Of a stretch of DNA of 64,000 nucleotides, positions 1-10,934 are shown one piece after another. The position numbers were made by a program, and so were the translations under genes. The stretch is from Chionoecetes opilio. Taxonomy: Eukaryota > Arthropoda > Malacostraca > Decapoda > Majidae. The stretch spans positions 1-64,000 of the forward strand of contig JACEEZ010011708.1 in NCBI GenBank assembly GCA_016584305.1. The letters run 5' to 3'. The notes beneath the pieces are model-generated. The model made no database searches. It was not told the origin of the DNA and saw only the letters and a list, made by a program, of their open reading frames with translations. The first letter of the stretch is position 1; each line of letters opens with the position of its first letter.

Positions 1-155
1 GACAATAGAATTGGAAGCGTATCATCGACCGTCTAACCTCAAGATATTATGGGAAAATCTGACGTTTAAACAGGAAGATTATGATGAGATGATTGTGAGG
101 CAGAGAGGCATTCATCAACCCTCACAATGCTCCTAATGAGTTACAGCTGTATATA
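1..155. repeat. Outer end of left palindrome arm
   Basis: This stretch is the reverse complement of 38551-38703 with only a few differences, so the inverted duplication reaches the left edge of the window and may continue beyond it. No coding potential is seen. Confidence 0.9.
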
Positions 156-237
156 TATATATATACAGGGAGGTCCCGTTATACGAGCATTTGGTATACG
201 AGAATCCGATGATACGAGATGTGTAAATTAGGGTCTA

Positions 238-1254
238 CAGGAGAACCTCGTTTATCCGGCACCTCGGGGGGGAGCGCATGCCGGATAACTCATTTTGCCG
301 TTGTTTTGAGAGTTACTCTTATGGAATCGCCCAAAATCCCAATAAATACTGTGGTTTCTGGAGGTTGTTGTTGTTGTTGTTTTAGGGCTGCGAGGATCCC
401 TCGGGAACACTATGAGCCCTGGTGATGTCCTATGATGCTATCACAGGCGCGGTAGTTGACCTGTCTTCCTCAGGAAGGCACAGGTGAGGCGGATGACGCG
501 TGTTGCCGAGAGGGGGGAACGCCAGCCGCCGCCAGCAGGGTGGGCAGGTCAAAGGTAGTGACGTTCAGGGCGAGGAGTTGAGACTGTAGCACTACACGGT
601 GTGAGTGGAAGTGCGGACACTGCAGCAGAAAGTGTTCAATAGTCTCCGGAAAATTCATGCACCAAGGGCAGTGGGGTCAGGGGACAGACGGAGGCGATGC
701 GGTGAGCTGTGAGTGTCGTGTGCCCCAAGCGGAGGCGGGTGAGAGTGACATCCAGGACGCGGGACTTTTTCGTATCCACGGCTGGGGGGAAGAGTCATTG
801 CGGTATTGGCCCATGGAGGTGATGCGGAGGGCATTGCCGAGTGTGTTATTCCAGGTGGACGGCAGACCCGGGGTTCAGGCGTTTGGCCGCGGAGAGCGGC
901 AGAGGGAAGGTGTCGTGTTTACATCTGTTAAGGCCATCCTGGCAGCAGAATCAGCCACCCTCGTTGCCTGGGATACCAGCGTGGGAGGGAACGCACTGGA
1001 AGGCGATCTCCTACCCCTCGTTGGTAAGGTGAAGGGCCCTCTGATGGTGTGGATGAGGGACGTAGAGGATCGTGGATGACGGGAGAGGAGGAGGTAGAGT
1101 GAGGAGAGAGATTTCCGTGTAGCCCTCAGCCTTCCCCCCAACCCAAAATTTCTGCCGATTTCTCATTTTTTGAAAAAATTTAAATTTTAATTTAAGCCGG
1201 GGGATTAGTCCCGTTTTTTTTAAATCCCGGGTTTTAAAAATGGGGTTTCCCCTG
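238..1254 (-). mobile_element. Nested TA-flanked pogo-like element with captured retroelement tail
   Basis: The uninterrupted sibling at 34322 reads straight through this position, so the insertion limits are set by comparison: TA at 236-237, element starting CAGGAGAACCTCG and ending CCCCTG, TA at 1255-1256. The termini resemble other pogo/Tigger ends (AACCTCGNTTATCCGG). The interior is not a transposase. It is the 3' end of a non-LTR retrotransposon on the minus strand. Related cargo lies in the elements at 29399-30350 and 37779-38456. Confidence 0.65.
441..1135 (-). pseudogene. Non-LTR retrotransposon RNase H and terminal zinc-knuckle fragment
   Basis: Reading the minus strand from about 1135, a frameshifted RNase H C-terminal motif (VPSHAGIPGNEG, then ADSAARMAL) appears near 945-1030. 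It is followed near 620-660 by the terminal Cys-His cluster C-PWC-ETIEHFLLQC, and the frame ends at a TGA at 441-443. RNase H followed by a CxxC...H...C tail is typical of I/R1/Jockey-type polyproteins. Endonuclease and reverse transcriptase are absent. The frame is broken at least twice. It sits wholly inside the TIR element at 238-1254 and is best read as captured or nested cargo. Confidence 0.75.
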
Positions 1255-1711
1255 TATTTTCAATAACAAAGATCGAAAAATCCAAGGGATAGGGGACTTT
1301 AAAAACGGGGGTGAGCCCAATTTCAAGCTCAAAATATGCGCACCTACCCCCCCCTGGGCTGGGCCCAAAGGGGGTTTTGTTGACCCCATTTAGGTCCCCC
1401 CTAGAACCCCGTGACCGGGAAGGGAATTAACCCATAGGGGGGGGGGCCGGACATTGGGGGTAATTAGCCGGTGTGCCCCCCAAACCTTGGGGCCCAAACT
1501 ACACCCTTTCTCTTGTATCAGGGGCGCCCCCTTACATTACAATGTTTTTTTGCTTGTTATGCATGTTTTATTTTTAATTAATGTGCAGTTATGTATTTTG
1601 TGTGCTATTTTTCTTTTTCAGAAGGTTTTTTTACAAAAAGGGTAGTACGGGTGGGTAATATAGACGTGTGTGTTTGTTGTGTTTGCTATAGTTTTTTTAG
1701 TTTGGGAAAAA

Positions 1712-1748
<37 letters not shown>

Positions 1749-1910
1749 TTGGGGGTCCGGGAAACCCAAAAACCCTATTTTTTTTTACCATTATTTATGT
1801 TTTTGTTATACGAGATTTCGTTTTACGAGTATGCCAGGGGGAAAACCAAAATGCTCCGATCTTCGGGACCTTTCCCTGTATATATATAATATATATATAT
1901 ATTATAATAA

Positions 1911-2110
1911 TCATTTGCACTTTAATTTGGAAAAAAATTTGGGCCCCCTTTACCCCCCCTTCCGAACGCACGTGATTGGTGGGGGTTTTGGGGTTTGAGA
2001 ATGCCTTCCCCCCCAAAAGTTCCGCCAAAAACCCCCAACACCTCAGGCAACCCCGTGGGGTTCAGAAGGGGGGGTGGAGGTCCAATTTTCCCCAGTTTTA
2101 AACGGCAGCG
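1911..2110. mobile_element. Foldback MITE, left-arm copy
   Basis: This is a degraded mirror of the clean foldback at 37512-37704, with the same arm order and the GGGATTGGCTGAGGTGTTGG core still recognisable. It joins the (TA)n island to the outer arm. Confidence 0.65.
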
Positions 2111-3930
2111 CTAAAAGTCAAGAGGGATGGGGGACTGATGTCATTTGGGGAAAGGGGGTTCGGGGGCAGGGGATCAAGGGAGCCGCCTTGTCGGGCCCCC
2201 CCAATTGGGCAGTTCCCGGGAAACCCTAGTAAAGAGTTTACTTACATAGTAACTTTGCCCTCTGAAAAATCCCGTATGAAAAAAGCAGTAACCCTTACCG
2301 GTTTTTATACAGTGGGGTTTCCCAATATGTCCGGAATTTCCCGGACATGCCCGGAAAATTTGGGTGTAAAAATCAGCGCCCGGGGGGGAAATTTTTGAAA
2401 ATTCTCGAAAAAATGTCGGGAAATTTTCACCCTTTCTTTCCCAAATTTTAAATGGGGAAATAAAAAAATTCTTAAACTTTTTTGGGACGGGGAGGGAGAG
2501 AAAAAGGGGGGGGGGGGGGATTTTTGGCAGGGGGCCCGTACCCTACGGGGGGGAACGTACCCCCCCCCCCCCCCATGAGAACCCTTTATGTATACCCCCC
2601 ACTGCTTAAAAAAGCAATCCAGTCCTTTAAAAACCACAAACTACGTAGAAAAAAAAAGGGAAGAAAAAAAATTATACCCTCCCCCACAATCATTGCGACG
2701 TTTTTAACGAGTTCGAAGCACAAACGAACACTAAAAATAAAAGTTTTAAAAAAAATACACAAAATAAAAAAAACACTAATGCTAACCCCCTTTTTAAAAA
2801 CTTTTAAGATTTGGATAACTTTACAGGTCAAAAATTTAAATTGGCCCAAAGCTAAAACAAGTCAGGACATGGGAAGGAAAAAGGGGAAAGGTTTTTTTTC
2901 CAAGCAGGTTGATTTTCCTTGATTTTATTGGGGACGGCGACATTTTGGAGGCGACCCAGGGGAAGGGCCCGGGAAGTGTGTGCAGGCAGCTGGGGGGGGA
3001 AAAAGAGTAATTTTTTTGGGCCCCAAAAACGGTTTTTTCTTTTTCCCTTTACTTGATATTTTTTCCCAGGGGAAAGGGTTTTAGTAAGAGAAAAAGGGGA
3101 GGGAGTAAGGGGAAAGGGGGGGGAAACAGTGGGGGATTTTAGGGGGCTAGGGCCCCCCCTCAAAAAAAATTTAAAAATTCATTGGCCACCCAGATTTAAA
3201 ATAAAGAGGTCTAATAAAAATTCAACCTTTTTTTTCAAGGGTTTTTCCCCAGGGGCACCCCTTTACGTCTGTGCCCAAACCCTTTGGGCCCCCCCAGTCC
3301 ATGCCCGGGGGTGTACGTGAGGGGAGGGGGAGGGAGAGCTTAGTGTGTTTGAGGTTGTTTAGCCCCCCCTGCAAATTTCATGGTAGTGTTGGCTGTATTT
3401 TTCTACCTTATAAAAGGTCAGATGGCTATACCCAGTGGCGTGGCTAGGTCCCCCCAATTTGAGACTCGGGAAAAGCCCCCCAAAAGGGTGCCCCCCCCAC
3501 TCCCCCCCCATGGTTTCCGAATTTCTTGGACCTGGGGATGACTATTGCCCGGAATACCCTTCTATGGGGGCCATCAGAATCCCCCGGAGCTCCGCTTCCC
3601 TGTGCCCCCCAAACCCTCAGCTTCCCCCCCCCAATTGATAAAACCCTAGTACGCCAGTGGGGGGAGGGTTTTCGCAGGGTCCCCATTTTCGCGACGGGAG
3701 CCCCCAATGACAGTCCGGATCGGGTTTCGGCCGAAACCCTTTCCCTTTGTAAGGGGTTGCCCCGCGTCGCCTCACGTGTGCCGTCTTAAAGGGCAGCTTT
3801 TGGGCGGTTTTTAAAAATTTTTTTCCCTTTTTGAAAAGCCACAGTGTATTTTCCCCCAAGATTTAAAATCCCCAAAACTAAAATGAAAATAACATGCACA
3901 GATACAGATCACAGTATAGGGGAGAAAGTA
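2111..3930. repeat. Left outer palindrome arm (mirror of 35167-37511)
   Basis: Landmarks appear in exact reverse order. 2130-2400 mirrors 37190-37510, 2590-2640 mirrors 37050-37080 joined to 36415-36427, 2690-3000 mirrors 36060-36390, and 3430-3930 mirrors 35167-35660. It lacks the TTAA element present in the right arm, leaving TTAA at 2627-2630 as the empty site. It is smeared, and no gene is supported. Confidence 0.8.
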
Positions 3931-3993
3931 TATATATATAATTATAAAAATATATATATATTTTAAAATTATATATAATAATATATATAAAAT

Positions 3994-4026
<33 letters not shown>
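3925..4026. repeat. (TA)n island
   Basis: Imperfect TA repeats separate the outer arm from the 2.9-kb TIR element. Confidence 0.9.
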
Positions 4027-6929
4027 GGGTGGCCCTTTAAAAAAAAAATTTGGAATTTTTTTTCCCCAAACCCGGGGAAAATTTTTTTAACCATTCAATT
4101 GGAAATCCCCCTGAATTTTTTTTTGGGAATTTTGGTCGTGGGAAAGATTTTTCCCAAAACTGCCCCGAAGTTTTCCCTCGGGTGACTCGTTGACTGGTAT
4201 GGGTTATTGGAACATACTCCATTTCCTCCTCCTTTTTTAAAATTTTTTCCCTTTCCCAAATTCGATTTACTTGCAAAAATTTAAATTTTTGAACATATTC
4301 TCCTTTCTTTTCAGTTTGATATGGCGACTAGGAGCAAAGTTTTTTTTTTGGTTTCCCCCCAAAGGGAGGTAATTGGTTTCCAAAAAACTCCCCCCCAACA
4401 GAGGGGGTTCTCGGGGGCGTTCCCCAAAGTCTACAGCTAAAAAAGGGTGACTCCCGCGATGTCACGCGGGCCCGGGTGACCCCCATGGTGGCTCAGTTTT
4501 TGGGGTATGGGCGGGATCCCAATGATCCGAAAAGACAAAAATTGCACCCAAAATTTAGAAAACCCATCGGGAGTACGGGGCTCCCCCCCCAAAAAAGGTC
4601 GCTATCGGCGACCGGTAACCCCAAATTTTTTCCCAAAGAAAAAGGGTTTTTAGGTATTTCGAAACCCCTTCGCGTGGCACCCCGGGAAAAGCGCTGGGCC
4701 CTTTATGACCAACCCGGAAGACAAAGAGTTCCCCCTGCCCAAAAGGGAGCCCCGGACGTGAGGGAAAGGGTGGGGCCCCGGGGTCATTCGTCTTGGGTGC
4801 CCGGGGACGAGGCAATCTTTCGCTTGGGAAAAAGGCCGGGTGCTTTTTCCGCCCGCAAACAAAAAGAGGCTGCCGCTTTCCCCATCTGTGGCGCAGCTGA
4901 TCCTCGCCGTTTGTTCCCGCCCCCAAAAACTTCAGCTGTTGCTCAGATGAAGAATACGGAGCAGTTGGAGGAGCGAAATCCCCGCGAAGCGGGCGAAACG
5001 GGCCCCGAAGAACACGTTCCCAGCAAGGCGGCCACGCTGGGTCAAACCAAGGTTTACCCAAGTTTCCCCGAATAAGTGCTGATGAAGCCCCCACGTTTTC
5101 CTAGGCCAGGAAAAGTCGAAGAGGGTAAAAAATCAAAAACCCCTCATCCATCCGACCCCCCCAAAGCTTGAAAAACATCGTGCGGCCATGGCCCAAAGAT
5201 CAGAGAGGAGTTTCGGTCAGGAAATACGTGGTGGTCCACTGGGATGGGAAGCTCTGATGGACCGACCACGGAAAAAAAACAGTGGACCCTTTTCCCGATC
5301 ATCATTTTCCGGGGGTTTGGGGGCGCCCAAAAATTTCTCGCCGTCGCAAGTTGGGGGAGTGGCACGGGAAGAAGGGAGGCGGCAGCGGTGGGCTCCCGGC
5401 CCCGGAGACATGGGGCCCCCGGGCGGATCAGGTAGTCGGGAAAGTCCTTTGACACCACGGCATTTCCCAAAACCGGCCGCAAAAAAGAAAAAGGGGCCGG
5501 GGTCCTCCCTCGAACAGGGAAAAAGGGGAAAAAAACCTGCGATTTCGCCCCGTCGTCAAAACCCTATCCTGGAGCTGGGGGGTACATGCCGGGTGTTCGT
5601 CCGTGTTCTTGGGTGTTCTCATCGCCCGAGGATTGCTCCTTTTTAAACGTTCCAAACCCCATGGGAGAGCATCGAACCCATGAGGACTTTGGGACGGGGA
5701 AAACATGGTGGAGGAAAGTGGCGACTGTTCTTTGGGACGTAAGGATGAGGCTCTTCGGTGGGGTCTTCAAGTCCCTTAAAAAGCGGAGGGGCCTTTCCCA
5801 AAGGGCTACCGGGAAGGTCAAACTTGGGCTCATTTTCCTCGGTGGTGCCCCTCCCCCCTTTGGGAAATTTGAATTTCCCTTTCCCCCTGGGCAATGCACC
5901 AGGCCAGATGGAAAGTCAAAAGTCCTCTTTCTCCTTCCAAAAATTTGGATGTTTCCGGGGGCCCGTTTCCCCTTGACGAAGAAAAGGGGGAGCGGGGGGA
6001 CTCCCCGGTTTTTTGCCTCCTTTTTGTCGTCCGAGGGTTTGCAAAAAGGGCCGGATTGGGGGGCTTTTTTCTCGGTTCAAACCCCCGACTGACCCGAACT
6101 CATCAAGGCCCCCGGCACCTCCCACAAGATTTGACCCCGAGATGGAGGAAAGCGCGCTGTCGAAAAAGTCAAGCCCTCGGGGGTACGGTCAGAAGAATGG
6201 TTTGGGGGTGTCCTTTTTCGGGGTCGAGTGTCCTGCAAAACCAAAAAACCCCCTGGTTTCGGCCCTACGACGGAGGGAATTTGAGGAAGGAAAACGGGCC
6301 CCAAAAGAGTCACGCTTCCAAAAAAGTCGGTTTCCAAAAAATCTCCCCCTGGAAGACTTCGTAAATGGACGTACCCCTCCACTTTTTCCGGAAGCTCCCC
6401 GGGAAAGAGGCCTTTTCCCCATCTTTCCCGGACTGTGGCAGTGGACGGGGGGGTTTCCCGCGGTCCTCTCAGTCGGCCGGAACCCTCGCGTGGTGAATGA
6501 CCAAACCCGGGAAAAAGGAGTTTCGCTATCCCAAAAGTTTAAAAGGATCCCCCAAAAGGATGAGGGGCAGCTTCAGTTTCCCCCTTCAAGTGGGTGGGGA
6601 CCCCCGGAAAAGGGCCCTTTTCCCCGGGCCCCCGGGGAAACGCACCCCGGCCCACCCCCCCCGGGGGGGGGGGGGGGCCCCAGTGAGGAGCCCCGGAAGC
6701 AAAGATACCCCGGCCCTTTGGGCGGCTAATACCTCAAAAGAGGGGGGACCTGGGGCCCCGGGCCCGGGTTTAAAATTTGGGGGAGGGGTGTGCAACATTT
6801 TTTCGTGAAAACCCATTCGGGTGAAAAAATTTTCTCACATAGTATTTCATAACAAAAGAACAATATCCGGGTTTGGGAAAATTAAAATTTCTCAAAATTA
6901 AATTTTTTCATACATACTAAGGACCACCC
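4027..6929 (+). mobile_element. 2.9-kb TIR DNA transposon of unnamed type
   Basis: The left end begins GGGTGGCCCTT and the right end, read inward, begins GGGTGGTCCTT. About 45-60 bp further in, both ends carry CCCAAACCCGG, so the terminal inverted repeat is roughly 60 bp with gaps. It is flanked by (TA)n on both sides and is missing from the mirrored position near 35.1 kb. It encloses the damaged protein segment at 4320-6730 on the plus strand. I cannot assign a superfamily. Confidence 0.6.
4320..6730 (+). pseudogene. Damaged transposon-associated protein (VVVHWDGK family)
   Basis: The frame is broken repeatedly, but several blocks are recognisable in order on the plus strand. KYVVVHWDGK lies at about 5222-5250, then FPIII and KFLAV...GSGTG at about 5295-5370, SFDTTA plus a TGRKKG-like stretch at 5440-5500, SLEQG at 5505-5525, and a GCS.RPRIAPF block near 5610-5645. 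These match a multi-copy, lineage-spanning family I recognise from arthropod and cnidarian genomes but cannot name. The two Asp residues (HWDGK and SFDTTA) would suit an RNase H-fold transposase, which is inference. The N- and C-terminal parts are unreadable through the consensus smear. The enclosing TIRs support a transposase role. Confidence 0.5.
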
Positions 6930-6978
6930 AATATATTTATATAAATTTTAAAAAATTAATATATATATATATAATATA

Positions 6979-7016
<38 letters not shown>

Positions 7017-7165
7017 TTTTTATTTAAAAAAAATAAAAAATATATATATATAAATATAAAATTAATATATATATATATAAATTAATATAAATAATTTAAA
7101 AATTTAAAATTTTAAAATAATTTTAATTATAATTTTTATATATAATTAATATCTATAATAATATA
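6930..7165. repeat. (TA)n-rich island
   Basis: Alternating TA and A/T-rich sequence between the TIR element and the Helitron-like copies. Confidence 0.9.
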
Positions 7166-7803
7166 AGCGGGAAAAAGTGTCCGCTGTCTGGGTGGGTATT
7201 GGTATAGGGTTTCCCCCCCCGTGGCGGGAAACACCTCATATGGCACATTTTTTGGAAAAACAGGGTTGACCCCGGGGAAGGTCAAAGCCCCCCTTAGAGA
7301 TGATCCAATCCCCTTTTTTTCTTTTTTTTTTTTTTTTAGCAGCCTTTTTTTTTTGCGAGAATTTTGGGAAAAAAAAAGGGGTTTCGGAATTGAGGGGAAA
7401 CCTTTATGTAGGGTGATGGGTAAGGGGGGAGTGAATGGGGGGGTGATGGGTAATGGGTGAGGGTGAGTGAATGGGTGGGGGGATGGGTGGGAAAACCCCC
7501 CTTATGAGAGATCCGATCACTTTTTTTTTTCTTTTTTTTTAGCAGCCTATTAGCGAGAATTGTGAAAAAAAAGTGGGTTGCGAGAATTGAGGAAACCTTG
7601 ATGTAGGGTGATGGGTAATGGGTGAGTGAATGGGTGGGGTCATGGGTAATGGGTGGGGGGGTGATGGGTGATGGGTGAGGGAATAGGTGGGGGGTGATGG
7701 GTAATGGGTGAGTGAATGGGTTTTGTGGTGATGGTAATGGGTGAGTGAATGGGGGGGGGGTGATGGGTAATGGATGAGTGAATGGGTGGGGGGAATACAT
7801 ATC
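7166..7803 (+). repeat. Degenerate tandem copies of Helitron-like 5' region
   Basis: Two partial copies of the element at 7804-8504 precede it head to tail. Each has the T-tract, the AGCAGC...GCGAGAATT block, and an internal minisatellite of GATGGGTAATGGGTGAGTG-like units of about 28 bp. The first copy is in the smeared block. Confidence 0.6.
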
Positions 7804-8504
7804 TCTATCTATAAAAATATAAGCGAAAGTGTGTCTGTCTGTCTGTGTGTGTGTGTGGTATAGGTTCCGCCCCCCGTGGCGCAAACACCTCATATGACAC
7901 ATTTTTGGAATCAGGTTGACCAGGGGAAGGTCATAAGCCCATTTATGAGATGATCCGATAACTTTTTTTTTTTTTTTTTTAGCAGCTTATTAGCGAGAAT
8001 TTTGAAACAAAAGTGGGTTGCGAGAATTGAGGAAGCCTTGATGTAGGGTGATGGGTCATGGGTGTGTGAATGGGTGGGGTGATGGTAATGGGTGTGGGGT
8101 GATGGGTAATGGGTGTGTGTTGATGGGTAATGGGTGTGGGGTGATGGGTGAGGGAAATGGGGTGGGGGATATGTGTTGGAGGCGGTGATGGGGTGATGGG
8201 TGAGTGAATAGGTTGGGGGTGATGGGTAAATGGGTCAGTGAATGGGTGTGTTGTGATGGGTAATGGGGGAGTTGATCTGGGTGTGGTGATGGTATGGGTG
8301 AAGTGAATGGGTGGGGGGTTATGGGTGAGTAATGGTGGGGGGTGATGGTGAATGGGTGGGGGGGAATACATACATTTCTACATCCATGATTTCAGGAAAG
8401 TAGAAGGGGCTATCCTGGAGAGTCCATGTTTGGTGGCCAAGGCCCACCATAGCCCTCCTGCAGGAGCTAGCCAAAAGTCCGCCCGATGGCGGTTTTGCGG
8501 CTAG
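7804..8504 (+). mobile_element. Helitron-like non-autonomous element
   Basis: The 5' end is TCTATCTATAAAAATATA followed by AAGTGTGTCTGTCTGTC. The 3' end is a hairpin (CCGCC, loop CGAT, GGCGG at about 8479-8492, with outer AAAA/TTTT and GCC/GGC pairing) followed at once by CTAG at 8501-8504 and a T. A 5' TC, a 3' hairpin plus CTRR and insertion before T fit Helitrons. The body holds a GATGGGTAATGGG minisatellite. No Rep/helicase is encoded. The 8366-8397 block recurs near 43437-43467. Confidence 0.5.
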
Positions 8505-8756
8505 TATAAATATATAAATATTATATATAATATATGAATTAATATATATAATTAATATATATATATATATAATTATATATATATATATAATTAATATATA
8601 TATATATATAAAATTAATATACTATATATATACTTAATATATATATATATATATAATTAATATATATAATATATCTATATAATTATATATATATATATAA
8701 TATATATAATAATATATATATATATATATCTATATATATATATATATATAATATAT
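8505..8756. repeat. (TA)n island at inner-arm boundary
   Basis: Long imperfect TA repeats. The mirrored right boundary (29383-29396) is also TA-rich but short. Confidence 0.9.
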
Positions 8757-9336
8757 AATTTGTTTTTGTTCATACTCTCATTACATACGTCAAGGGTGCC
8801 AAGTGTGTGTTGGTCGGGTTACAGGTGTCAGTGAGGCGTCCGGAATTTTGGCTGTTCAGGTATGGCCAACCCTATTCTACAGTATATAAAGTTTTAGTAC
8901 ATTGTTTCATCACTTTCACTATCTATGATGCCTTGTTTGCTGTAGATCCCACTAGAGGATAGAAGTAGCCATGGAAGAAGTCGGCTCCCTGTGGAGAGCG
9001 TCCACCCTCCCTACTGTAATCATTCCTGCCCCATCACTGCAACACAACCCACCATCACTGATTGTTCCTTTCCTGCTTCCCTACTAAAAAGGCCCTAATA
9101 ATATTTTTTTGCTTGTATTACTTGATCTGTCCCTTGAGCCACTTTGTAATTAATATATTATCTGTATATGGTCTGTGCGATCTCAGATACTTCCTCCTTA
9201 TCTGCCAGTTCTATCATTCCATGCCAGAGCCTCCTTGGCAGGCAGTGGCCACTGATCTCTGCTGATCAAAAGAGCACAACTGTGTTATCGAAATATTTTT
9301 TCAGCTTGCTTCATGATGTTTGTTTTAAAGTTAAGT

Positions 9337-9553
9337 TTAAACCCCCTTGACCCCCAGAGCGTAATTTCCATTGTAATTTGGCCACCATTAGATGGAATTT
9401 TTAGTGAATATAGCCAATATTTATAGGTAATATGACCTGTTAAATATCCTGGTCGACAACTAATTTGGTATATTCATTTCTTTTCGTAATTTTTCATGGC
9501 TCGACACCATACAATTTTTTCTAGCAAGGAAATATCTGGGTGTGAAGGGGGCA
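9337..9553 (+). mobile_element. TTAACCCCTT MITE (GGCCCAGA type), left arm
   Basis: It starts TTAAACCCCCTTGA, carries the CGTAATTTCCATTGTAATTT core, and ends ATATCTGGGTGTGAAGGGGG. It belongs to the same family as the intact copy at 59938-60154, and is mirrored at 28585-28796. Confidence 0.75.
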
Positions 9554-9639
9554 AGAGAGACATTCCATCCACAAACAGCAGGCACTCTCATCCAAACAGG
9601 AGCTTATATTATAGTGCATGCGTCTTGGCTTAAATAAAA

Positions 9640-9790
9640 ATTCCTCTTCCAATCCAGTGTGTCCGCCGTTGTCTGTCTTGTAACAGCGTGGCATCCTCCC
9701 AGCGTGCTGATGTGGGAGGACGTCTCTTGCTTCACCGCAATGTGAGCAGCAACTGAAGAGGCGATGTCACACACCTCTGCCTTGACGAGC
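9640..9790. other. GC-rich block in left arm (mirrored at 28330-28500)
   Basis: A locally GC-rich stretch in AT-rich surroundings, kept in both arms. Short frames exist but no homology is recognised. Confidence 0.4.
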
Positions 9791-10934
9791 GTCCTGCAGC
9801 TTTCCTATCATGATGACCTATTGTTTCATTTACTTGATTAAATGACGTAGACTATCACATTTTGACTGATTATTCTATTGACTATTGGTAGACTAATTGT
9901 GTTTCAGTTTTACTTGTATTTAAAATTAGCTATTTTAAAGTTTTTAGCTACTTAAACAATCCTGACCACCAGAAGTGAAAACAAGATTAATAATAAGGTT
10001 TCGTTATTCGGCGGACTTGACCTTTTTATATTTGCAGCTTCCAGTAACCTGATGGTGTGATCTCTCATAATCAACTAATAAACTATTATTATTAGTTATA
10101 ATCAATAACAATTTTTATAACCAATGGATGACAACCCCTAGGAAACCAGAATCTAGATAGCTCATGAAACTAAATTAAATCCTGTTCATTCCCCAACCTG
10201 AATCACTGCAGATTTAGTTTTACACTGATATGGAATTTTAAGGCACTTTTTGGAAATCTTAACCGTTTAATCCTAAACATTGATAATGATAACTATTTAT
10301 GGTCTATCTGAGATATATTGTGATGAATGTCAGTGTGACGTAGCAGTCATCCAAAATCACTTCATAGAGAAATGAAAGACGTATTGATAAGTGGATGAAT
10401 GCTGCGTCTAACATACTTAAAGACAATCTTGGAGGTATACACACTGACATTCCATCAATATTTATACATGATGACAAACCTGTAAAATCGTTATTATTAT
10501 AGACCCTTTAAGATTAAAAGGAATATTTCAAGTGCCTTAATTCCATACTACATTCATCAAAAGTATCTTATGGTCTCATAATCATAGAACCGTTTTGCCT
10601 TGGGCTCATACGCTTTAGCTGTGGTTGCTGACCACTGGGTTGCCCATTTTTTTTTATCTGTAGAATGAACGCTGTGACTTCAGTCCTTAAAAAGACTTCG
10701 AAGTGAACAAAATTCTTTATTATTAGAGTTTTTCTTTCCATCATGTTAACAATGTAAGGGATTGCATTATTTTACATATAATAACCCTGCAAGACACAAT
10801 TCTCTACGAGTCTAAACAACAAACCTACATTAAGTATTTTTTCATTTCCCTAACTGTTAATATAAGTTACATCAGTTTTTGTCAAATATTAAAAGAAGCA
10901 GAATTCAAAAGTGGAGAGTCTCTGGAACTGTTAC

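Larger units (their letters stand above)
166..1878 (+). mobile_element. Pogo/Tigger-like MITE, copy A, interrupted
   Basis: It starts CAGGGAGGTCCCG and ends CGGGACC(TTT)CCCTG inside (TA)n, giving TA target duplications, as expected of the Tc1/mariner-pogo group. The body (166-237 plus 1255-1878) matches the copies at 30356-31105 and 31428-35031. It is split by a second element at 238-1254. No transposase is visible, so it is non-autonomous. This copy holds one internal unit of about 115 bp where the copy at 34271-35031 has two. From about 1255 onward it lies in the smeared-consensus block, so its divergence is not reliable. Confidence 0.75.
1135..7490. other. Smeared, low-quality consensus block
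   Basis: Homopolymers of G, C, A and T are far denser here than elsewhere. Where a mirrored copy exists (for example 3130-3330 against 35780-35990), many differences replace a base by its neighbour, lengthening a run. Real biology is still legible through it (MITE copy A, the foldback at 1911-2110, the palindrome arm, a TIR element). Open frames here are not reliable, and apparent divergence should not be read as age. Confidence 0.7.

Noticed and set aside
4476..6808. Many long overlapping open frames on both strands
   Set aside because: They lie in the smeared consensus. Homopolymer-lengthened G/C sequence makes random open frames, and only the interrupted VVVHWDGK-family blocks have recognisable content.
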